64,000 nt of DNA from Micromonospora sp045209745 (lineage in GTDB: Bacteria; Actinomycetota; Actinomycetes; Mycobacteriales; Micromonosporaceae). The notes under the pieces were generated by a model, which worked only from the letters and a program-made list of their open reading frames with translations, was not told the DNA's origin and searched no databases. A program made the position numbers and the translations under genes. The stretch lies in contig NZ_CP109273.1 of the NCBI RefSeq assembly GCF_045209745.1, forward strand, positions 5,890,001-5,954,000, given 5' to 3'. Below are positions 43,527-51,762 of this stretch, in pieces. Numbering within the stretch: the first letter of the stretch is position 1; the number at the start of each line of letters is the position of its first letter.

Positions 43527-44238
43527 CCTCGAACGGGAACTGCGCGACCTCTCCGCCTGGCTGGAGACACCCGACCCGCCCGACGTGACCGCTCGCGTCC
43601 GCGTACGGCTCAGCGGGCCCGCACCCCGGCAGCGCCGGTGGCGCGCGCTCGCCGCGGCGGCGCTCGTCGCCCTGCTCGTGGCGGTGTTGCCGCCAACCCG
43701 TGCCGCGATAGCCGACGCCGTCGCGGGGCTGCTGCGCTTCGCCGGTGTCAGCATCGCCACCTCGCCCGCGCCGGCGCTGCCCAGCGGCGCTCCGTCGCCG
43801 CTGCCCGGGCAGCGGGCCGTCGCCCTGGACGAGGCACAGCGGGCGGTGCGGTTCCCGATTCGCCTACCGGCGAAGCTGGGCCCACCCGAGCAGGTGCTGG
43901 TGGCCGACCCCGACTCCACGGGCACCTGTCGGGTGGCGACGCTGCTCTACGACGGCGGCGCGCTGCGCGTCGACGCGTTCGATGGTCGTCTCAACCTGGC
44001 CTTCCACAAGGAGGCCACCCCACCAGGGGTGACCTGGGTTGAGGTCAACGGCGACTTCGCCGTCTGGGTCGACAGGCCACACGTGCTGTCGTACGTGAAC
44101 CGTGCCGGCGAGATCCGCAAGGAGACCGCCCGGCTGGCCGCCTCGACCCTGATCTGGCAGGACGCCGACGTGAGTTACCGGCTTGAGGGCGACCTCAGCA
44201 GGGCAGAGGCCATCGAGATCGCCCGCTCACTGCGCTAG
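43519..44238 (+). CDS. putative membrane anti-sigma factor
   Basis: This 239-residue protein has an N-terminal cytoplasmic part of about 40 residues (GDLERELRDLSAWLETPDPP), one membrane helix at about 43-60 and an external domain of about 170 residues. The gene overlaps the sigma gene, the usual arrangement for a cognate anti-sigma. No HxxxCxxC zinc motif is seen, so it is not a ZAS-type protein. Release could involve regulated proteolysis of the membrane protein, which is inference. Confidence 0.75.
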   Translation: MGDLERELRDLSAWLETPDPPDVTARVRVRLSGPAPRQRRWRALAAAALVALLVAVLPPTRAAIADAVAGLLRFAGVSIATSPAPALPSGAPSPLPGQRAVALDEAQRAVRFPIRLPAKLGPPEQVLVADPDSTGTCRVATLLYDGGALRVDAFDGRLNLAFHKEATPPGVTWVEVNGDFAVWVDRPHVLSYVNRAGEIRKETARLAASTLIWQDADVSYRLEGDLSRAEAIEIARSLR

Positions 44239-44306
44239 GAACCTGGCGAGCCCCGCCGGTGTCACCACAATGCGACGAGTCCTCGACGCGTACCGGAAGG
44301 GGCGAG

Positions 44307-44846
44307 ATGGGTTCATGGGGCAGGTTGATGCTGGCGTCAACGGTGGTCCTGCTGGCGGGGTGCAGCACGACCACGACAAGCAGCGGGTCGGCCGGGTCGG
44401 CCGGCGGCGGGTCGGCCGCGTCGGCCGGCGCTGCCGCCACCACGGCGAGCGCCACGACAGGCTGCGGTTCACGGGTCGAGACGGGGTCCCTGCCCGACTG
44501 GGCGGACGCCGGGTTCAGCGGGGACGCGCGAATTCCGCACGTCTTCGGCGCGAAGGGTGACATCGTGGCGGCGCTGTTCGCTCATCCGCTGCGGCAGGGC
44601 CGAAAGGACGGGTCGAACAACAAGATCCTCTGGGTGGCCCGCGCCTCCACGACCTCGCCCGACCCGACGTCACCGGCAACCCTGGTGATCACCGCGACGC
44701 TGGACGGCACCGACACCACAGTGACCCGGCGGGTCACCGGCGGTCCCGGTCCGTCGATCATCGACATGCCCCAGGCCGGTTGCTGGCACCTCGACCTGCG
44801 CTGGTCCGGGCACACCGACACGATGGACCTGGTCTACGCCCCATGA
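44307..44846 (+). CDS. lipoprotein, function unknown
   Basis: This 179-residue protein has a type II signal ending in the lipobox LLAGC (Cys19). A Ser/Thr/Ala/Gly linker to about residue 52 follows, then a globular region with CGSRVETGSLPDWADAGF and SIIDMPQAGCWHLDLRWSG. Two further cysteines could form a disulfide. ATG 44307 is used. It lies downstream of the sigma/anti-sigma pair and may be under that sigma factor. Confidence 0.75.
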   Translation: MGSWGRLMLASTVVLLAGCSTTTTSSGSAGSAGGGSAASAGAAATTASATTGCGSRVETGSLPDWADAGFSGDARIPHVFGAKGDIVAALFAHPLRQGRKDGSNNKILWVARASTTSPDPTSPATLVITATLDGTDTTVTRRVTGGPGPSIIDMPQAGCWHLDLRWSGHTDTMDLVYAP

Positions 44847-44927
44847 GCCGCTCCGGCGCCATTCGTCCGGAGCCGTCGGAGCGACCGTTGTGCTCGGCCG
44901 GTCGGTGAGCCGCCTAGGCTGCGTGAC

Positions 44928-45593
44928 GTGCCTGGGGACCCACGGACGGCGGCGGCCCGTAACAACGCCGAATGGTGCGACATCGTCTGCGGCAGCCACG
45001 GACTGGCCGGCCGTACCGACGCCGGAGCCTGGTCGGTCCCCCACCGCTCCCCACCGTGGTATCCGGACGCGGTCACCCTGCGACCGGGCGTCGACGCCGA
45101 CGCCCTGCTGACCCGGATCGACGCGGGACCCGGTGCGTCGGTGAAGGACAGCTTCGCCGACCTAGACCTGACCGGGTACGGGTTCCGGGTGCTCTTCGAC
45201 GCCCAGTGGATCCACCGGCCACCGGCGAAGCCACCGGTCGACGCACCGCTCACCCCGGTCACCACACCTGACGAGCTGACGGCCTGGGCGGCGGCACACG
45301 GTGGCGGGGAGTTGTTCCGCCCAGCGCTCCTGGCCGATTCGCGGGTACGGGTGCTCGCTCGCCACGACGAACACGGCGTGACCACCGGCGGTGCGGTGCT
45401 CAGCGGCGACGGCCAGTACGGCGTTTCCAACCTGTTCACCCACACCACCAACCCCCGCGATGTCTGGCTGGCGGTGTGCGCCACCCTGCCCGAGGCACAC
45501 CTGGTCGGCTACGAATCAACCCCGGACCTGACCCCAGCCCTGGAAGCAGGCTTCACCACCACCGGCCCCCTCCGAGTCTGGCTCAACGACTAA
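44928..45593 (+). CDS. GNAT-like hypothetical protein
   Basis: This 221-residue soluble protein has an N-terminal half with EWCDIVCGSHGLAG, VKDSFADLDLTGYGFRVLFDA and QWIHRP. The C-terminal half (GVTTGGAVLSGDGQYGVSNLF and VGYESTPDLTPALEAGFTTTG) resembles the last strands of an acetyltransferase. The acetyl-CoA Q/RxxGxG/A loop is not evident, so catalysis is uncertain. The start is GTG 44928. Confidence 0.6.
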   Translation: MPGDPRTAAARNNAEWCDIVCGSHGLAGRTDAGAWSVPHRSPPWYPDAVTLRPGVDADALLTRIDAGPGASVKDSFADLDLTGYGFRVLFDAQWIHRPPAKPPVDAPLTPVTTPDELTAWAAAHGGGELFRPALLADSRVRVLARHDEHGVTTGGAVLSGDGQYGVSNLFTHTTNPRDVWLAVCATLPEAHLVGYESTPDLTPALEAGFTTTGPLRVWLND

Positions 45594-45636
45594 ACCCCCC
45601 TGGCCCCCGTCCCCCGCCCCGGCCCCCGGCCCCCGG

Positions 45637-45705
45637 CCCCGTTGATCATGAAGTTAGCGGCGCGACACGCCGACATCGACGTCGCTAACTTCATGATCAA
45701 CGGGG
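45637..45705. repeat. perfect 23-bp-arm palindrome at a convergent junction
   Basis: Arms 45637-45659 and 45683-45705 are exact complements around a 23-base GC-rich centre. They contain the AT-rich words GTTGATCATGAAGTTAG. The right arm contains the stop codon of the aldo/keto reductase gene (45697-45699), so the element forms that gene's 3' end. Like those at 6840 and 35425, it sits between converging genes. Confidence 0.78.
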
Positions 45706-46629
45706 CAAGGGCGGGGTGGGTGGGCAAGGTCGGGCGCGCAGGTGGGTTAGGTCTTGGGGGGATAGGCGCAGGGCGCCGGCCGCTATGTTCTGCGCCAGGT
45801 GTTCTGGGTCTCCGGTGCCGGGGATGGCCAGCACGTGTGGGCCCTGGTGCAGCGTCCAGGCCAGGCGTACCTGATGCGGGGTGACGCCGTGGGCGCGGGC
45901 GACCGCCTCGACGGCCCCGCCCTGCGCGGCGCTCGCGCCCGCCTCCCGGCCGGTGCCGGCCAGCGCGAAGAACGGCACGTACGCGATGCCCCGTTCGCCG
46001 CAGACCCGGACGAAGTCGTCCTGCTCCCGGTAGGCGTCCACCCCGTAGTTGTTCTGCACGCAGACCACCGGCGCAATGCCCGCCACCTCGTCCACCTGCT
46101 CGGGCCGGGCATTGGAGAGCCCGAGGTGCCGGATCAGCCCGGCGGCGCGCAGGTCCGCGAGGGCGCCGAACCGCTCGACCAGCGGCACCGCCCCCGGTCC
46201 CCGACCGAGGCGCAGGTTGACCACCTCGAGTTGGTCGCGGCCGAGCCGACGCAGGTTCTCCTCCACCTGAGCGCGCAACTGCGCCGGGGTGAGCGCCTCG
46301 GTGAAGCCGGCCACCGGGTCGTACCCGAAGCCGACCTTGGTGGCGATCACCAGATCCTCCGGGTACGGGGCGAGCGCGGCGCGGATCAGCTCGGTGGCGT
46401 AGCGGGCCGGGCCGGTGCCGACCCGCAGGGTTCCACCGGGCGAGACGTAGAACGCGGCCGTGTCGATGTGGTTGACGCCCAACTCCACGACACGGCGCAG
46501 CAGGGCGACGGCCCGGTCGCGGTCGGGGTTCGCGGTGATCCGCATGGAGCCGAAGCCCATCCGACGCACGGTGCGGTCGCCCAGGGTCCAGGTACCCGCC
46601 GCGGCGGCGGTGATCTCGTCCGTTGGCAC
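45697..46629 (-). CDS. aldo/keto reductase
   Basis: This 310-residue NADPH-dependent TIM barrel has RRMGFGSMRI, the catalytic Asp/Tyr in NHIDTAAFYVSPGG, Lys in VIATKVGFGYDP, NADPH-binding RHLGLSNARPEQ and the C-terminal VLAIPGTGDPEHLAQNI. The usual active-site His (L-x-H) is replaced (VVNLRLGRG), as in some branches. GTG 46629 is used. The last residues and stop lie inside a palindromic element, hinting that the original end was replaced. Confidence 0.88.
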   Translation of the reverse strand: MPTDEITAAAAGTWTLGDRTVRRMGFGSMRITANPDRDRAVALLRRVVELGVNHIDTAAFYVSPGGTLRVGTGPARYATELIRAALAPYPEDLVIATKVGFGYDPVAGFTEALTPAQLRAQVEENLRRLGRDQLEVVNLRLGRGPGAVPLVERFGALADLRAAGLIRHLGLSNARPEQVDEVAGIAPVVCVQNNYGVDAYREQDDFVRVCGERGIAYVPFFALAGTGREAGASAAQGGAVEAVARAHGVTPHQVRLAWTLHQGPHVLAIPGTGDPEHLAQNIAAGALRLSPQDLTHLRARPCPPTPPLPR

Positions 46630-46702
46630 TCGGCGACCGTAGCCAGCGCGGGCACGCGGCGCAGTCGGCCACGCGCCCGATACCGCTCGGCGGTGGCGTG
46701 GG

Positions 46703-47968
46703 TTAGTTTTTATGTGCTGACGGAGCCATGTCGGCGGGGTACGGCGGGCGCAGCACCGGCACCAGCAGCAGGGTCGGCAGCAGCAGCAGCGGCACCACCA
46801 GCAGCGCGCGCAGGGTGCCGACGTCGTCGCCGAGCAGCCCCAGCAACGGCGGCCCACCCAGGAACGCGGTATAGCCGATCACCGCGACCACGCTCACCCG
46901 CACCGGCGCGTGCGCCTCCTCGTCGGCCGCCGCGCTCATCCCGACCGGGAAGCCCAGCGACGCACCGAGGCCCCACAGCGCGACGCCGACGATGGCCAAC
47001 GGCCCGGAGCCGGCCAGGACGGCCAGGCTGGCGCCGACCACGGCGAGCCCGATGGTGCCGCTGAGCACCGGCACCCGACCCCACCGGTCCAGCGCGACCG
47101 TGCCCGCGGTGCGCCCGACGGTCATGCCCACGACGAAGACGCCGAAGACCGCCGCGCCCGCCGCCTCGCTCAGGTCCCGGCCGTCCACGAACGCGACGGC
47201 CAGCCAGTCGTTGGCGGCGCCCTCGGTGAACGCTGCCACCAGCACGAACAGCCCGATCAGCAGGGTGCGCGGCTCCCGCCAGGCGGCGAGTTGTGCCCGG
47301 CGACGGGCGGCCGGGGTGGCGTCCGCCGGGTCGTCGGCGGGGTCGCTCCCCCGCAGGGGCAGGAACGCCCGGGCGGCGAGCACGGTGCCGCTCAACACGA
47401 CCACCGCCACCGCGACGAGGTGCGCGCCGACCGGCACGTCGAACCGGGCCGCCGCCGCGCCGAGCCCCGCGCCGGCCACCGACCCGAGGCTCCACGCCGC
47501 ATGGAAGCGGGGCATGACGGTACGCCCCAGCCGCCGTTCCACCGTCGCGGCCTCGACGTTCATCGCCACATCGCAGGCGCCGGAGCCGTAGCCGAAGGCG
47601 ACCAACCCCACGGCGACGACGGCGAACGACCCGGTCATCGTGGCGCCCAGCCCCGCCACGGTCAGGCCGACCGCGACCAGCACGGTGGCCAGTGTGACGG
47701 TGCGGGCCGCGCCGAGTCGCTGGGCGAGCAGGCCGGAGGTGGGCATGGCGAGCAGCGCGCCGACGCTCATCGCCAGCAGGAGCAACCCGAGCCGGCCGGC
47801 GGAGAGATCCAACGCCTCGCGGACCGCCGGCACCCGGGAGAACCAACTGCCGACGGCCAGCCCGTTGAGGGTGAAGGTGGCAGCGACGCCGTTGCGAGCG
47901 AGCCGCACAGCCCGCGAAGGCGGCGGTGCGGTGTCCGGGGCTACGGGTTGGCTGGTGGGGGCGCTCAC
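46703..47968 (-). CDS. major facilitator superfamily transporter
   Basis: This 421-residue protein has 12 predicted helices. It includes GNGLAVGSWFSRVP-like first-helix sequence (NGLAVGSWFSRVPAVREALD), a family A-motif in GLLAQRLGAARTVTLA, and the middle motif MPRFHAAWSLGSVAGAGLG, typical of YbjJ/fucose-permease-like members. The substrate is unknown; sugar is plausible given the LacI-family neighbour. GTG 47968 follows GAGGAAGAGGA. The divergent 159-bp gap holds a LacI-type operator. Confidence 0.85.
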   Translation of the reverse strand: MSAPTSQPVAPDTAPPPSRAVRLARNGVAATFTLNGLAVGSWFSRVPAVREALDLSAGRLGLLLLAMSVGALLAMPTSGLLAQRLGAARTVTLATVLVAVGLTVAGLGATMTGSFAVVAVGLVAFGYGSGACDVAMNVEAATVERRLGRTVMPRFHAAWSLGSVAGAGLGAAAARFDVPVGAHLVAVAVVVLSGTVLAARAFLPLRGSDPADDPADATPAARRRAQLAAWREPRTLLIGLFVLVAAFTEGAANDWLAVAFVDGRDLSEAAGAAVFGVFVVGMTVGRTAGTVALDRWGRVPVLSGTIGLAVVGASLAVLAGSGPLAIVGVALWGLGASLGFPVGMSAAADEEAHAPVRVSVVAVIGYTAFLGGPPLLGLLGDDVGTLRALLVVPLLLLPTLLLVPVLRPPYPADMAPSAHKN

Positions 47969-48017
47969 GGGGTCAGGTCCTCTTCCTCGGGGTGCTCTCC
48001 TCGCACAATCGCACACC

Positions 48018-48031
48018 TGAGAGCGTTACCA
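48018..48031 (+). promoter_or_regulatory. LacI-family operator between the divergent MFS and LacI genes
   Basis: TGAGAGCGTTACCA fits the LacI-family palindrome TGNNANCGNTNNCA at every fixed position. It is 50 bases upstream of the MFS start and 97 bases upstream of the regulator start, so it could repress both. Confidence 0.55.
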
Positions 48032-48127
48032 CCACAACCGGCACCGCCCCTTACCGCTCACGGGCTGGCAGGGGCATGATGTGAGCAGGCGTTTGTCCGA
48101 CCGGATGGGCCGCCGCAGGAGGCAACG

Positions 48128-49117
48128 ATGACGGCAGCGGCACACCGACCGGCAACTCTCGAGGACGTCGCGCGGGTCGCCGGGGTGTCCCGGTCCACCG
48201 CGTCGCGGGTGATCGCCGGCACCGGGTTCGCCTCGCCGGCAGCCCGGGAACTGGTCACGGCAGCCGTCGACCAGCTCGCCTACGTGCCCAACCCGGCCGC
48301 CCGGGCGCTGGTCCGCGGCGGCGGCGTACGACTTGTCGTGGCCGTTCTGGGGACCAGCGCGGCGGTGCTGGACGACCCGTACGTCCACCGGGTGGTCGGC
48401 TCGGCGGCCCGGGTCTGCGCGCCGGCCGCCATCGGGGTGGCGTTGCACTGGCTGCCGCTGGGCGCGCCGAACAGCCTGGACCAGCTCGCCGGGGACGGCA
48501 GCGTGTGCGGGGTGGTGCTGGTGAACACCACCCAGGATCTGCTGGACGCCGTACCGCGGTCGCTGCGCGGCCGGGTCGCCTCGATCGGCATCGGCTCGGC
48601 CATGGTCCCGTCGGTCGACGTCGACAACGGCACCGGCGCCGACGAGGTGCTGCGCCACCTGTACGCCAGCGGTCGCCGCCGGATCGCCATGGTGACCGGG
48701 CCCCGCTGGCTGCCGTGCTCCCAGCGGCCGGTGCAGGCGTACCGGCGGCTGATGCGCCAGTCGGGACTGCCGGAGCGGGTGCTGCCCGGGGACTTCACCG
48801 CGGCGCGCGGCCGGGCGGCGGCCGGCGAGGCGTTGCGGCGCTGGCCGGACGTCGACGCGATCTACGCGATCAGCGACGACACCGCGCTCGGGGTGATCGC
48901 GGGCCTGCGTGACGCCGGCGTGCGGGTGCCCGGCGACGTCGCGGTGGCCGGCTTCGACGACATCCCGCTGGCCGGGATGACCGCCCCCGCGCTGACGACC
49001 GCGAGCCACCCGGTGGGCCGGATCGCCGCCGCCGCGGCCACGGCCGTGCTGGACCGGCGTCCGACCGCTCCGCTGACCCTCTTCCCGTCCGCCCTGGTGG
49101 CCCGCGACAGCGCCTGA
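48128..49117 (+). CDS. LacI family transcriptional regulator
   Basis: This 329-residue protein has the LacI helix-turn-helix at residues 9-30 (TLEDVARVAGVSRSTASRVI), the hinge YVPNPAARALV, and a periplasmic-binding-protein core ending VPGDVAVAGFDDIPLAGM, then PALTTASHPVGRIA. It probably binds a sugar or related ligand and controls the divergent MFS gene. ATG 48128 follows AGGAGG. Confidence 0.93.
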   Translation: MTAAAHRPATLEDVARVAGVSRSTASRVIAGTGFASPAARELVTAAVDQLAYVPNPAARALVRGGGVRLVVAVLGTSAAVLDDPYVHRVVGSAARVCAPAAIGVALHWLPLGAPNSLDQLAGDGSVCGVVLVNTTQDLLDAVPRSLRGRVASIGIGSAMVPSVDVDNGTGADEVLRHLYASGRRRIAMVTGPRWLPCSQRPVQAYRRLMRQSGLPERVLPGDFTAARGRAAAGEALRRWPDVDAIYAISDDTALGVIAGLRDAGVRVPGDVAVAGFDDIPLAGMTAPALTTASHPVGRIAAAAATAVLDRRPTAPLTLFPSALVARDSA

Positions 49118-49234
49118 CCCGATCCGCCCCTTCGCGCCGGTGTCTCGCCGGCAGCGCCTGACAGACGGCGGTTAACCCGTGGCTGGTCGGGTAACCGCGG
49201 CGCACACCCCGCCGACAGCGAGGAGCGGTGACCC

Positions 49235-49936
49235 GTGTCCGACCCCGCGCCGCCAGACCGACAGCCGGGGGACGACTCCCGGCTCGGCCGGCTGACCGCT
49301 CGCGCCCACCCACCGGTGGCGCCGGCGCCCGCCGGGCTGGTGCCGGTGAGCGCCCCCGGCGGTGGGCTGTTGGCAATGGTGTACGCCCCGGAGCCGGTCG
49401 CCGACGGCGCCGCGTACCGGCTGGTGGTGCTGCTGCACGGGGCGGGCGGCTCCGCGCGGCAGGGGCTGGACCTGTTGCTGCCGGTCGCGGACGCGCACCA
49501 CCTGCTGCTGGTCGCCCCACAGGCCGCCGCCAGCAGCTGGGACCTGATCGCCGGGGGCTTCGGGGTGGACGTGCGGCGCATCGACGGGCTGCTGGCCGGC
49601 GTCTTCGACGGCTACCCGGTACGCGACGTGACGTTCGGTGGGTTCTCCGACGGCGCCTCGTACGCGCTCTCGCTCGGCCTGGCCAACGGCGACCTGGTCG
49701 ACGGGGTGCTGGCCTTCTCCCCCGGTTTCGCCGCACCGCCGGCCACCCACGGCCGACCGCGGATCTTCGTCTCGCACGGGGTGGACGACCGCGTGCTGCC
49801 GATCGACATGTGCAGCCGCCGGCTCGTCCCGCACCTGCACGACCTCGGCTACGACGTCACCTACGAGGAGTTCCCCGGCGGCCACGAGATCCCCACCCCG
49901 GTACGGCAGTCCGCCGCCACCTGGCTTACCACCTGA
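49235..49936 (+). CDS. alpha/beta hydrolase, phospholipase/carboxylesterase type
   Basis: This 233-residue hydrolase has an oxyanion HGAGGSARQGL, nucleophile GGFSDGASYAL, Asp in SHGVDDRVLP and His in EFPGGHEIP. The set matches the esterase/phospholipase family. The N-terminal 40 residues are Pro/Ala-rich without a signal peptide. GTG 49235 follows GAGGAGCGG. It probably has its own promoter in the 117-bp gap after lacI. Confidence 0.85.
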   Translation: MSDPAPPDRQPGDDSRLGRLTARAHPPVAPAPAGLVPVSAPGGGLLAMVYAPEPVADGAAYRLVVLLHGAGGSARQGLDLLLPVADAHHLLLVAPQAAASSWDLIAGGFGVDVRRIDGLLAGVFDGYPVRDVTFGGFSDGASYALSLGLANGDLVDGVLAFSPGFAAPPATHGRPRIFVSHGVDDRVLPIDMCSRRLVPHLHDLGYDVTYEEFPGGHEIPTPVRQSAATWLTT

Positions 49937-49957
49937 CCTCGACCGCCCGGGTACGGG

Positions 49958-51079
49958 TCAGACCGGGGGAAGGCCGAGGGCGTCGTCCACCCGGGTGAGG
50001 ACGGCGACGTCGTCATCCGGGTTGACGCCGCGCAGCAGGTCGATGGCCGTGGCCCGGACCTGACCGATGATCATGGCGAGTGGCAGGGTCTGGGTCAGCC
50101 CGAAGAGCTGTCCGGCGGTGTGCACGGCGGCCAGCGCGGCCTCGTCCGCCCGGTTGGCGTGCCGGTCGGCTGCCTCGTCCTGCCCGTCCAGGTCGGCGGA
50201 GAGGGCCGCACCGGCCTCCCGGACGGCCTCGGCGAGCGCACGTAGCGCCGCGTCCAGCTCGGGCGGCGCCGGGGACTGCAGCCGGCTGAGCGTCACCCCG
50301 GCGCGGGCCAGCACCCGGACGTTGCGTACCGCGTAGTCGATCTGCCGGATCGACTCGTCCACCGACCGGAGCCGGCCGATGTGCCGGCGCCGGCGCACGT
50401 TGAGCCGCAGCGCCTCGCCGGCCGCGAGCACCCTGTCGCGCAGCCCGTCGACCCGGGCGTCCATGCCCCGCGCCTGGGCCAGTGCGGCGACGGCGCCGGG
50501 CTCGTCGCGGCGGTCCAGCGCGTCGGCGAGCCCGTCCAGCAGCCCGGCCAGTTCGTCGAAGGTCCGCCGTACCTCGGCGGCCAGCGGGGCCAGCGGGTGC
50601 CGGGCGTCGACCAACAGGCTGACGGCGAGCGCGACCGCGCCGCCGATCAGCGCGTCGACGAAGCGGAACGGCACCAGCGACCCGTCCGGCGGTGCGACCA
50701 CCACCAGGTAGAGCGCCGAGACCGCGGCCTGCACCAACGTCACGCCGGTGGCGCCGAAGGCCGCCGAGAGCAGGACGGTGAGCAGGATGACGGTGAACAC
50801 CGTCCAGGTGGTGCCCGTGCCCAGCGCCTGCACCACCAGGTCCGCGACCAGCACCCCGGCGGCGACACCGAGGACGACCTCGACGGCCCGCCGGATCCGT
50901 TGTCCCCGGGCCTGGCCGAGGACGATGAGCGCCGCCGCCGGAGCGAAGAAGGGCTGCGGGTGCCCGACCAGCCGGGTGGCGAGCAGCCAGGCCACGGTCG
51001 CCGCGACGGTCGTCTCCAGCACCGGCCGCCAGCCGTGCCGCAGCCGCTCGCCGGCCACCCGCACGCCGCTGAACCGCAC
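49958..51079 (-). CDS. FUSC/aromatic-acid-exporter-like membrane protein
   Basis: This 373-residue protein has about six N-terminal membrane helices (residues about 18-160: TTVAATVAWLLATRLVG, FFAPAAALIVLGQARGQRIRR and FVDALIGGAVALAVSLLVD). A roughly 200-residue cytoplasmic helical, coiled-coil-like domain follows. This is the FUSC layout linked to export of aromatic or small organic acids. GTG 51079 follows GGGAGG; a start at 51112 would add 11 residues. Confidence 0.8.
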   Translation of the reverse strand: MRFSGVRVAGERLRHGWRPVLETTVAATVAWLLATRLVGHPQPFFAPAAALIVLGQARGQRIRRAVEVVLGVAAGVLVADLVVQALGTGTTWTVFTVILLTVLLSAAFGATGVTLVQAAVSALYLVVVAPPDGSLVPFRFVDALIGGAVALAVSLLVDARHPLAPLAAEVRRTFDELAGLLDGLADALDRRDEPGAVAALAQARGMDARVDGLRDRVLAAGEALRLNVRRRRHIGRLRSVDESIRQIDYAVRNVRVLARAGVTLSRLQSPAPPELDAALRALAEAVREAGAALSADLDGQDEAADRHANRADEAALAAVHTAGQLFGLTQTLPLAMIIGQVRATAIDLLRGVNPDDDVAVLTRVDDALGLPPV

Positions 51080-51147
51080 CTTTGCCCACCTCCCGCACCA
51101 GGTCACCGGCACCGCGAGTGCCCCTCGCGATCGTCTACCATCGCGCG

Positions 51148-51514
51148 ATGGACCCCCTCACCGGGCTGCTCGACGGTCCCCGGGCGCGGGGCGCCTTCCT
51201 GCTCCGGTCGGTGCTCGACCCGCCGTACGCGCTACGGATCGAGCCGGGCGCCGCTCACCGTCGTGGCGCTGGTCAGCGGCACCGCCTGGCTCGTTCCGGA
51301 CGACGCCGACGCGGTGGCGCTGCGCCTCGGCGACGTGGCGGTGCTGCGCGGGCCGGACGGTTACCTCGTCGCCGACGACCCGGCCACCCCACCGCAGGTG
51401 GTGATCCACCCCGGTCAGCGCTGCACCACCCTGCACGGCGAACCGCTGACCGAGTCGATGGCGCTGGGCGTACGCACCTGGGGCACCGGCCCACACGGGT
51501 CGACCGTCGGGTAG
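51148..51514 (+). pseudogene. AraC family regulator, frameshifted N-terminal fragment
   Basis: From ATG 51148 the sequence reads as the cupin ligand domain of AraC/cupin_6 regulators: DPLTGLLDGPRARGAFLLRS, DPPYALRIE. It shifts frame near 51242 (one extra base) to APLTVVALVSGTAWLVPDDA, GDVAVLRGPDGYLVADDPA and MALGVRTWGTGPHGST. Similarity stops at about 51505, exactly where a 32-bp direct repeat begins. No AraC helix-turn-helix follows. The gene is dead by both truncation and frameshift. Confidence 0.75.
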
Positions 51515-51537
51515 GCGCTGGGGCGTCGGCAGTGGCG
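51506..51537 (+). repeat. 32-bp direct repeat, left copy
   Basis: This copy begins GTCGGGTAGGCGCTGGGGCG and matches 55600-55631 at 30 of 32 positions in the same orientation. It lies at the break point of the AraC pseudogene. Confidence 0.8.
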
Positions 51538-51762
51538 GCTGACCCCGCCCCGCAAGCGATCAGCGCGGAGAACCCGCTGGCGGTGACAACTTCACCGCCC
51601 TTCACTCCGGCCTCGGCCCCGCGACTGATGCTGCCGGGCTGCAAGCGGAGTGCCCTGAATCGGCGGGGATGATGACACCGTTGGGTGCTGGGCGCGCACG
51701 TACGGTGAGCCACGGACTCAGTGGTGATCACACCGCATGCGACCGTCGCCTAGGCTGGGCCA

